This document shows, piece by piece, positions 1-5,639 of a stretch of 7,397 nt of DNA. Numbering within the stretch: position 1 is the stretch's first letter; each line of letters starts with the position of its first letter. The notes below the pieces were generated by a model that saw nothing but the letters and a program-made list of their open reading frames with translations, made no database searches and was not told where the DNA came from. Location of the stretch: contig JBMNSQ010000087.1 in assembly GCA_050945275.1 (NCBI GenBank), positions 1 to 7,397 of the forward strand, given 5' to 3'. The position numbers and the translations under genes are program-made. The stretch is from JAAYWY01 sp050945275 (lineage in GTDB: Bacteria; Bacillota; DTU030; DUMP01).

Positions 1-103
1 CTCGATCTTTTGGTGGTAAATTACCAACAAAACGATTAATTTCCTCTGGTGGGACATTATTAGTAAATTTGGCTCCACCAAAACGAAGGTAATGGGTTGC
101 CAT
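1..103 (-). CDS. Hypothetical protein, N-terminal 34 codons only
   Basis: An open frame starts with ATG at 103-101 and runs off the left edge without a stop. The start is well supported by AAGGAGG (111-117), seven bases upstream. The visible protein begins MATHYLRFGGAKF and continues with a Pro/Asn-rich stretch ending NLPPKDR. It has no signal peptide or membrane segment and I do not recognise the family. It lies 42 bases after the mutM stop with no terminator between, so it is probably the third gene of the polA-mutM transcript. In Bacillus subtilis the genes after mutM are ytaF (a membrane protein) and coaE (which starts with a P-loop). This N-terminus resembles neither, so no function is assigned. 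I am fairly sure it is a real gene and have no view on its role. Confidence 0.7.
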   Translation of the reverse strand, partial: MATHYLRFGGAKFTNNVPPEEINRFVGNLPPKDR

Positions 104-110
104 ACAATGC

Positions 111-117
111 CCTCCTT
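111..117 (-). promoter_or_regulatory. Ribosome binding site of the gene after mutM
   Basis: AAGGAGG on the minus strand, seven bases from an ATG. It is a full match to the consensus and is the main reason for believing that the truncated reading frame at the left edge is a real gene. Confidence 0.75.
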
Positions 118-145
118 AACCAAGCTAATCGCTTTTATAATAACC

Positions 146-994
146 TTAGTTTTCAGATGCTATCCTTATCAATGGCTGGCACTTGGGGCAGTAGACAGTA
201 CTTCTTCCGCCTAGTCGACAACTCTCTAGAGAGGTATCGCACTGGTAACAGGGTTGCCCTTTGCGACCGTAAACTAAAAGGCGCTCTTGGTTGGATCCCC
301 TAACACCCGAAGCATTGACATAATCACGAAAAGAGGTGCCACCATAGGTGATTGCGTCTGCCAATACCTGCTTAATTGCCACATGCAAAGAGGTAACCTC
401 ACTTTTGGTTAAGGTATTTGCTGGACGCAGGGGATTTATGTGAGCTTTGAATAAGGCTTCATCAGCGTAGATATTTCCTAATCCAGCTACCACTTTTTGT
501 CCCAGTAAGGCATTCTTAATTGCTGTTCGTCGTTTGGATAAGCTATGCTGCAGCATCTCAACAGTGAAGGTAGCAGTAAGGGGTTCCGGCCCCAATTTGA
601 CAAAAGGCCCCCAAGTGGGTATTTCATCGGCCCTAAGCAGCGAAATCTTAGCTAAAGCTCTAACATCTCTAAGGTGTAATTGAGCACCAGAATCAAAGGT
701 TAGGATCAGACGTGTGTAAGAGTCGCTTTCCTGCTCTTTTGGATAATATAGCAGTTGTCCAGTCATCCTTAAGTGAATCACTAAGACCTGGTTACGAATA
801 AAAAATAACAACAGATATTTTCCCCTGCGAACAAGCTTGTCTATGGTGTCACCTTTGAGCTCGGTGCACAGCTGGAGTGGCGTAGCATTTGTTAGTTGCT
901 TTGGACGTAGCACCATGATTTCTTCTATCTTTTGGCCTACAAGTTTTGGTTCTAAACCTCTCTTTATTGTCTCTACTTCTGGAAGTTCCGGCAC
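146..994 (-). CDS. mutM: Formamidopyrimidine-DNA glycosylase (Fpg/MutM)
   Basis: Bifunctional base-excision repair enzyme that removes 8-oxoguanine and formamidopyrimidines and cuts the abasic site by beta/delta elimination. The 282-residue length is normal. The N-terminus PELPEVETIKRGL supplies the catalytic proline (Pro2 before Met removal) and Glu3, and Lys59 is the conserved beta-hairpin lysine. The H2TH segment is at about 154-196 with Asn174 in GLGNIYADEA. The C-terminal zinc finger uses Cys249, Cys252, Cys269 and Cys272, with the conserved Arg264. The void-filling residues Met77 and Arg112 are present, but the usual wedge Phe is Leu114 and the next Gly is Ala115 (DVRALA instead of the common DxRxFG). 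The start is GTG at 994-992, with AAAGGAG eight bases upstream inside the end of polA. The gene begins two bases after the polA stop, so the pair is probably translationally coupled. Confidence 0.96.
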   Translation of the reverse strand: MPELPEVETIKRGLEPKLVGQKIEEIMVLRPKQLTNATPLQLCTELKGDTIDKLVRRGKYLLLFFIRNQVLVIHLRMTGQLLYYPKEQESDSYTRLILTFDSGAQLHLRDVRALAKISLLRADEIPTWGPFVKLGPEPLTATFTVEMLQHSLSKRRTAIKNALLGQKVVAGLGNIYADEALFKAHINPLRPANTLTKSEVTSLHVAIKQVLADAITYGGTSFRDYVNASGVRGSNQERLLVYGRKGQPCYQCDTSLESCRLGGRSTVYCPKCQPLIRIASEN

Positions 995-996
995 TG

Positions 997-3615
997 TTAC
1001 AACTCCTTTACCTGATACCAGTTTGGTCCAAGTTTAATATCAACTTCTAGGGGGACATCAAGTTCAATTGCGCCTTCCATATACTCTTTTAGCAGAGCAC
1101 AAACAACTTCCACTTCTTCTCGCGGTGCTTCTAATACTAACTCGTCGTGCACCTGTAGGAGCAAACGTCCAGCTAAACGTTGCTCTTTTAAAGCTGCTGA
1201 CGTCTTAAGCATAGCTAGTTTTATGATATCAGCTGCCGTTCCTTGTATGGGTGTATTGAGGGCCGTTCGTTCGGCAAACGATCGTTTAGTCCAATTGCGG
1301 GAGGTAATATCAGGCAAGTACCGACGGCGATTCAATAAAGTAGTAACATATCCTTTTTTGCGAGCTTGTTCAACTGTCTTTTTCATATAATCGTGTACTC
1401 CCTGATATCGCCTAAAATAACCTTCAATGTATTCATGGGCTTCTTGCCGCGACACACCAGTGCTGCGAGCCAATCCAAAATCACTGATGCCGTAGATTAT
1501 ACCAAAGTTCACCGCCTTTGCACGACTCCTAAGTTCAGGGGTAACGTCCTTTGTTTCTATCCCAAAAATTTCAGCAGCAGTACGGGTATGAATATCTTCA
1601 TTTAGGTGAAAGGCACGCTGCAGGACTGGGTCCTTTGATATATGGGCTAGCACCCTAAGTTCAATTTGGGAATAGTCGGCACTAATAATACTCCAGTCCT
1701 TTTTAGTCGGAACAAAAATTTTTCGTAGCTGGCGGCCCAGCTCCAACCGCACCGGGATGTTTTGAAGATTGGGTTCTTGGCTACTTAATCGTCCAGTTGC
1801 TGTCACTGTTTGGGTAAAAGTGGTATGAATTCTCCCGGTACTAGGACTAATTTGTGCTTTCATACCATCCACATAGGTGGATTTAAGTTTAGCAAGCTGA
1901 CGATGTTCTAGAATAAGCGGTATAGCAGGGTGAGCTGAGGCTAGATCTTCCAACACGGAGGCATCGGTTGAATAACCTGTTTTCGTTTTTTTCTTGGCCG
2001 GTAGCCCTAACTTGTCAAATAAAATATTACCCAGCTGTTTAGGCGAATTAAGGTTAAACTCCTTTTCTACCAGAGAAAATATTGTTTGCTCTACCTCATC
2101 CATGCGAATACTAATTTTCGTGCCCAACTGGTTAAGTATCTCCTCATCTACACCAATCCCAGTCTGTTCCATCTCCGATAGTATGGTAGCCAAAGGCAAC
2201 TCTATTTCCCGATAAAGATTCATTAAGTCATCCGTTACTAGCAGTTTTTCTAATACGGGCATTAATTCCAAAACGTTTGCTGCTTGAGTACACCAGATGG
2301 CTTCCTGAATATTGTCAGGTAAGGTGTGCTCTTTGGTGGATCGAGGAAGCTCCAGATTTAGATACTCCCGAAATAATCTATTTAAGCTACGACCACCGAG
2401 TGTAGGATTAAGAAGATAGCTAGCTAAAAGAACATCGTCTGTTTTTCCCTGTAGCGTTAAACCAGCTTGACAAAGCATGGCTAACCCTGCCTTAATATCA
2501 TAAGTGACCTTCGCAATTTCATTATCGTTCAAGTAGTCTCCTAGTGTACAGACTAAGTTCCAAGGGACATAAGCTGTCTCCCGGGCAGAGGCTAGCGCCA
2601 TTCCTTGAGGCTGTTTCTCTTTGTGATCGACAACAATAATAAAGCCTATTGTAGATGTTTTCATTTTCTGCCACCAAGAGGTTATTGCCTCTTTTGTTTC
2701 TAGGCGTTCGTACTTTAATAATTCCGGAAGATTGGTCGGTTTCGTTTGAGACTCCTGGGGAAAAAGACGTTGTAGAAGCCTATTAAACTCTAGCCGGATA
2801 AAAAGAGGCCCAACCTTAGACATTTTGGGTGGTCTCAGCTGGCATTTTTGCCAGCTGCATTCAATCGGCACCTCACAACAAATAGTGGCCAGATCACGAC
2901 TCAAAAAAGCTTGTTCTTTATGTTCTGCTAATAGTTTGTGCCGTCGTCCTTTGATAGTTGAAAGCTTAGCATATATATTTTCCAGAGAATCAAATTGCTG
3001 CAGTAAAGTAGTCGCTGTTTTGGGACCAATACCGGGGACTCCTGGTATATTGTCCGAAGAATCACCGGTCAAAGCTTTGTAGTCCACTACTTGCTGCGGT
3101 GTCACACCTAGCTTAGCCTTCACTCCCTCCGAATCCAAGACCTCTAAGTCGGTTATTCCACGACGTGTCAGAAGGACTTGAACATTCTTGTCCACCAGCT
3201 GCAGCGCATCCTTGTCCCCGGTAACAATGACAATTTCCAGTCCAGCTGCTTGTCCTTGTTTAGCCAATGTGCCAATAATATCATCAGCTTCAAAGTCATC
3301 GACTTCAAAATAAGGGATCTCCAGTGCCGAAAGTAGTTCGCGCACAAGAGCGAACTGTGACACTAGATTTTCAGGCGCACGTTCCCGTTGTGCCTTATAA
3401 AGATGATAACGTTTATGTCGGAAAGTTACTCGGCTCTTATCAAAAGCAACTGCCATCATGTCAGGCTTTTCTTGGTCAATAAGTTTCAAAAGCATATTGG
3501 TGAAGCCGTAAACGGCATTTGTCTGTTGACCGGATACAGTAGTAAGTGGCGGCAGTGCATGATAAGCACGATGAATGAGACTGTTGCCATCCACCAAAAT
3601 CAACTTCTTACCCAC
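997..3615 (-). CDS. polA: DNA polymerase I
   Basis: Repair and Okazaki-fragment polymerase of 872 residues, a normal length. The 5'-nuclease domain occupies about 1-290, with the metal-binding acids visible at Asp9, Asp59, Glu109, Asp111, Asp112, Asp134, Asp136, Asp185 and Asp188 and a helix-hairpin-helix GVPGIGPKTA near 192-201. The middle domain (about 310-465) has a proofreading fold without the active site: the DxE motif is missing near 322-331 and the third motif near 441-448 lacks its aspartate, while Asp373 may remain. Such loss is usual in Bacillus and Thermus PolA. The polymerase domain has motif A SADYSQIELR (Asp647), the O-helix Arg696, Lys700, Phe704 and Tyr708, and motif C VHDE (Asp824). 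Phe704 is the residue that disfavours dideoxynucleotides. The GTG start follows AAAGGAG by seven bases. It heads the polA-mutM unit and is separated from the anti-sigma gene by a terminator. Confidence 0.98.
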   Translation of the reverse strand: MGKKLILVDGNSLIHRAYHALPPLTTVSGQQTNAVYGFTNMLLKLIDQEKPDMMAVAFDKSRVTFRHKRYHLYKAQRERAPENLVSQFALVRELLSALEIPYFEVDDFEADDIIGTLAKQGQAAGLEIVIVTGDKDALQLVDKNVQVLLTRRGITDLEVLDSEGVKAKLGVTPQQVVDYKALTGDSSDNIPGVPGIGPKTATTLLQQFDSLENIYAKLSTIKGRRHKLLAEHKEQAFLSRDLATICCEVPIECSWQKCQLRPPKMSKVGPLFIRLEFNRLLQRLFPQESQTKPTNLPELLKYERLETKEAITSWWQKMKTSTIGFIIVVDHKEKQPQGMALASARETAYVPWNLVCTLGDYLNDNEIAKVTYDIKAGLAMLCQAGLTLQGKTDDVLLASYLLNPTLGGRSLNRLFREYLNLELPRSTKEHTLPDNIQEAIWCTQAANVLELMPVLEKLLVTDDLMNLYREIELPLATILSEMEQTGIGVDEEILNQLGTKISIRMDEVEQTIFSLVEKEFNLNSPKQLGNILFDKLGLPAKKKTKTGYSTDASVLEDLASAHPAIPLILEHRQLAKLKSTYVDGMKAQISPSTGRIHTTFTQTVTATGRLSSQEPNLQNIPVRLELGRQLRKIFVPTKKDWSIISADYSQIELRVLAHISKDPVLQRAFHLNEDIHTRTAAEIFGIETKDVTPELRSRAKAVNFGIIYGISDFGLARSTGVSRQEAHEYIEGYFRRYQGVHDYMKKTVEQARKKGYVTTLLNRRRYLPDITSRNWTKRSFAERTALNTPIQGTAADIIKLAMLKTSAALKEQRLAGRLLLQVHDELVLEAPREEVEVVCALLKEYMEGAIELDVPLEVDIKLGPNWYQVKEL
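1003..1009 (-). promoter_or_regulatory. Ribosome binding site of mutM, inside the polA 3' end
   Basis: AAAGGAG, eight bases before the GTG start of mutM and overlapping the last codons of polA. This placement fixes the GTG as the start and makes re-initiation by ribosomes finishing polA likely. Confidence 0.8.
2836..2857 (-). repeat. Perfect 9-bp inverted repeat inside polA
   Basis: CAGCTGGCA and TGCCAGCTG flank a four-base spacer (AAAA in the mRNA sense). The repeat covers codons 253-260 of polA, in the linker after the 5'-nuclease domain. No T-tract follows on either strand, so it is not a typical terminator. It could form a stable mRNA hairpin during translation, or be chance. Confidence 0.6.
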
Positions 3616-3622
3616 AAGGACA

Positions 3623-3629
3623 CTCCTTT
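3623..3629 (-). promoter_or_regulatory. Ribosome binding site of polA
   Basis: AAAGGAG, seven bases before the GTG at 3615-3613. No in-frame ATG nearby competes, so this decides the unusual start codon. Confidence 0.8.
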
Positions 3630-3646
3630 ATTCATAAAGCTTCTTT

Positions 3647-3675
3647 GTATTAGTATTTCACCACATTCGGGGCAA
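3647..3675 (-). promoter_or_regulatory. Weak candidate sigma-A promoter for polA
   Basis: TTGCCC (3675-3670) and TAATAC (3652-3647) are 17 bases apart and lie between the upstream terminator and the polA ribosome site. They match the consensus hexamers at only about four and three positions. polA needs a promoter here if the upstream terminator works, but the sequence alone does not settle where it is. Confidence 0.25.
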
Positions 3676-3692
3676 ATCCTTTGTTTCAATAG

Positions 3693-3714
3693 AAAAACCC
3701 TGCCGTAGGCAGGG
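3693..3714 (-). terminator. Intrinsic terminator after the anti-sigma gene
   Basis: In the minus-strand sense CCCTGCC and GGCAGGG form a perfect seven-base stem with a three-base loop, followed at once by TTTTT. It starts 22 bases beyond the stop of the anti-sigma/DUF4349 gene and separates the sigma operon from polA. The plus-strand sense lacks a T-tract, so it acts in one direction. Confidence 0.88.
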
Positions 3715-3736
3715 AGATTCAACTTGTAATTTAATC

Positions 3737-4945
3737 TTATTGATTTCTGAAACGTTTCCATAACCATCTAATCAAAAAGGCTAAAGCGCCAACCACTGTC
3801 AGAATAGGCAGTGCTCCCACAATCCACACCACTATGTTGCTGACTGAGCTAAGTAGCCAATTAACGCTGCTAGTTAAGGCTTGAGTTATCCGTGCTCCCA
3901 AGCTTTTTTTATTGGGAAGTTGCACAGCTGTCACACGGTGCAGCCTTTCTCGCAGCTCCACGTTGATAGTAGACAATTCCACTTGATTATCTAAATAGCG
4001 CAGGCGTCCGGTTAAAGCTTCAATTTCACCCCGTACCCGTTCCAGTTGACCTTCTACTTTGAGAATATCTTCTACCGTTTCTGCTCGGTCCAATATAGTA
4101 AGCAAACGTTCTTCTTGTCGAATTAAATTGCGATGCCGGGCATCGGTATCCACATATTCGTCTGTAACATCCTGGCCTGTCAAACTTTTTTCCTGCACAT
4201 CGCCCAATGCTTCTAGTTGTGTTAACACGTTAGTAAAACGATAAACTGGAATGCGTAACGTATAATGGGAGCTAAGCCCACTATCGTGGCGAAACATATT
4301 AGAGTTTTGAATAAACCCCTGACATTCTTGCACCAGCTGTTGTAGCTGTTCTACAGCTGTATCTAGTTTTTCGACCTGCAACGTAAGATGAGCCGTTTGA
4401 ATAACCTTTCTCTCCAAAGGCAGGGGCTCTTCAACAGGTGACGAGGGTGTAGCCTCTTTCATCATCAGCCTTGGTGTCATTTGCTCTTGTTCTTCTTCCG
4501 CAATAAAACTCATCATTTCAGGTCCCATGTCGTCAACATATCCCGAAGCAGCATCTTCTGATGCCACTTGTGTGAAAGAAACAAGACCGGGACCGGTCGT
4601 TACTTTAGCTATTAGTACTGCCGCTATTAACACCGCTGCTACTGAGGACAGAGAGCGACCCCATTGTCTCCAAGCCCGTTGCCAGTGACCAGCCATAACC
4701 TGAGTCTTAATTGCTGCTGCAGAGTTAGCCGACCAGGCATGCCTTATAATCCTATCTGTTAGATCATGTGGCATCTCAATAGGTTCTAAGGAACGAACCA
4801 AATTCACAGTTTCTTCTAGGGAAGAAAGTTCATCTCGGCAGGAATTACATATTTTGGTGTGTTCGTCCACTAGTTTTATATCAGAGGTACTCAGTTGTCC
4901 ATCCAGGTAAAGAGAGAGTTTTTCTCGTACTGCCTTGCAGTTCAT
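3737..4945 (-). CDS. RsiW-like anti-sigma factor fused to a DUF4349 domain
   Basis: Probable membrane anti-sigma factor holding the adjacent ECF sigma factor inactive; 402 residues. Residues 1-70 form a cytoplasmic zinc-binding anti-sigma domain with ligands Cys3, His29, Cys33 and Cys36 (HxxxCxxC), nearly the spacing of B. subtilis RsiW, followed by an RsiW-like VRSLEP segment. A first membrane helix lies at about 98-117 and an acidic linker at 128-177. A DUF4349 domain follows at about 178-340, with TGQDVTDEYVDTDAR at 256-270 and a predicted coiled coil at about 270-318. A second helix at about 368-393 precedes a basic tail (WKRFRNQ). Inferred topology is inside, outside, inside. The ATG lies 13 bases after the sigma stop and its ribosome site overlaps that stop, implying coupled translation. 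What DUF4349 senses is unknown, and RsiW-type activation by proteolysis is only an analogy here. Confidence 0.9.
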   Translation of the reverse strand: MNCKAVREKLSLYLDGQLSTSDIKLVDEHTKICNSCRDELSSLEETVNLVRSLEPIEMPHDLTDRIIRHAWSANSAAAIKTQVMAGHWQRAWRQWGRSLSSVAAVLIAAVLIAKVTTGPGLVSFTQVASEDAASGYVDDMGPEMMSFIAEEEQEQMTPRLMMKEATPSSPVEEPLPLERKVIQTAHLTLQVEKLDTAVEQLQQLVQECQGFIQNSNMFRHDSGLSSHYTLRIPVYRFTNVLTQLEALGDVQEKSLTGQDVTDEYVDTDARHRNLIRQEERLLTILDRAETVEDILKVEGQLERVRGEIEALTGRLRYLDNQVELSTINVELRERLHRVTAVQLPNKKSLGARITQALTSSVNWLLSSVSNIVVWIVGALPILTVVGALAFLIRWLWKRFRNQ

Positions 4946-4952
4946 CCTTCTT

Positions 4953-4961
4953 CCCCCCTTA
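4953..4961 (-). promoter_or_regulatory. Ribosome binding site of the anti-sigma gene, overlapping the sigma stop
   Basis: TAAGGGGGG in the minus-strand sense, where TAA is the stop codon of the sigma gene. It sits seven bases before the anti-sigma ATG, so the two genes are likely translated in a coupled way, keeping the partners in proportion. The G6 run differs from the AAGGAG sites of other genes here. Confidence 0.6.
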
Positions 4962-5549
4962 CCCGCTATAGACGTTTTTCGTAAAGAAAAGTTCCCGATC
5001 CACCATAAGTTTATCTCTTAGTGCATGTCTTGACCGGCTAAGTCTCGACTTCACTGTTCCCAATGAGCATTGCAGTACTTGTGCTATTTCTTCATAGGAT
5101 AGGCCTTGCACTTCTCTTAGAATAAGAATCGTGCGTTGTTCTATGGGTAATGTTCCCATTACTTCTTGTAGTCGCTCAAGTACGGCACGACTCATGCAAA
5201 TCTCCGCTGGCCCCGGCGCTTTATCTGGAAGCTCCAACGATAAGTTATCAGGGTCGGTGTTATCTAACGAAATGACGTGACGATCCTTTTTAGCCCGTAG
5301 ATGGTCATAACAAGCGTTAGTGGCAATCCGGTACAACCAGGTGGCAAAACTAGCTTCACCACGAAAACTATTTATCCGTAATAAGGCACGGTAAAATACC
5401 TCTTGGGTTAAATCGGCTGCATCCTCACGATTACTAACAAGGCGGTAGGTAAGGTTATATATTTTATCTTGATACCGCTCGACTATAACTGCAAACGCTT
5501 TTTTGTCCCCTTTACGACATCGTTTTATTAGTACTTCATCTGTTTCCAT
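4959..5549 (-). CDS. ECF RNA polymerase sigma factor, SigW-like
   Basis: Alternative sigma factor of the extracytoplasmic function group, expected to direct RNA polymerase to envelope-stress genes. With the start used here it has 196 residues, typical of the group. Sigma region 2 spans about 22-87, including the core-binding segment DAADLTQEVFYRAL and FATWLYRIATNACYDHLR. An acidic linker is followed by region 4 at about 125-180, with the helix-turn-helix LSYEEIAQVL...GTVKSRLSRSR. I chose ATG 5549-5547 because an A6G6 ribosome site lies eight bases upstream; an in-frame TTG at 5591 gives 14 more codons but has no spaced ribosome site and adds sequence outside the family. The neighbouring zinc anti-sigma gene supports the assignment. 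I found no clear TGAAAC/CGTA autoregulatory promoter, so it may be read from the transpeptidase upstream. Confidence 0.94.
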   Translation of the reverse strand: METDEVLIKRCRKGDKKAFAVIVERYQDKIYNLTYRLVSNREDAADLTQEVFYRALLRINSFRGEASFATWLYRIATNACYDHLRAKKDRHVISLDNTDPDNLSLELPDKAPGPAEICMSRAVLERLQEVMGTLPIEQRTILILREVQGLSYEEIAQVLQCSLGTVKSRLSRSRHALRDKLMVDRELFFTKNVYSG

Positions 5550-5553
5550 CTTA

Positions 5554-5618
5554 CCTACCCCCCTTTTTTGCACAGTAGGGACTAAATTCAACTTAGGTAG
5601 GCTGAACTCCTGCTACTG
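5554..5618 (-). promoter_or_regulatory. Sigma-gene leader with interleaved inverted repeats
   Basis: The 90-base gap between the transpeptidase stop and the sigma ATG contains CAGTAG (5618-5613) with its complement CTACTG (5578-5573), and CCTACC (5601-5596) with GGTAGG (5559-5554). The pairs are interleaved, so simple hairpins from both would compete. The second pair would tie up the region between the ribosome site and the start codon. This is a possible translational switch or chance; only the complementarity is seen. Confidence 0.3.
5558..5569 (-). promoter_or_regulatory. Ribosome binding site of the sigma gene (A6G6)
   Basis: Six A followed by six G in the minus-strand sense, eight bases before ATG 5549. 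It decides the start of the sigma gene. The homopolymer runs could be prone to slippage, which would alter spacing but not the reading frame. Confidence 0.6.
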
Positions 5619-5639
5619 GAATAAGATGTTAAATTTGAG

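Noticed and set aside
1276..1287. 12-base palindrome AAACGATCGTTT in polA
   Set aside because: Arms of six bases are expected by chance several times in this length of sequence, and it lies in a conserved coding stretch.
3683..3688. TGAAAC upstream of polA as an ECF -35 element
   Set aside because: No CGTA or CGTC lies about 16 bases downstream, and the hexamer overlaps the region just after the terminator T-tract.
837..4244. Plus-strand open frames antisense to mutM, polA and the anti-sigma gene (for example 837-1037, 1366-1605, 2825-3082, 3388-3708, 4059-4244)
   Set aside because: All lie opposite confidently identified genes, give low-complexity or unfamiliar proteins, and none extends an identifiable domain.
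5550..5591. Longer sigma factor starting at TTG 5591 (14 extra residues)
   Set aside because: No ribosome site at a suitable distance precedes the TTG, whereas the ATG at 5549 has one, and the extra residues are not part of the family.
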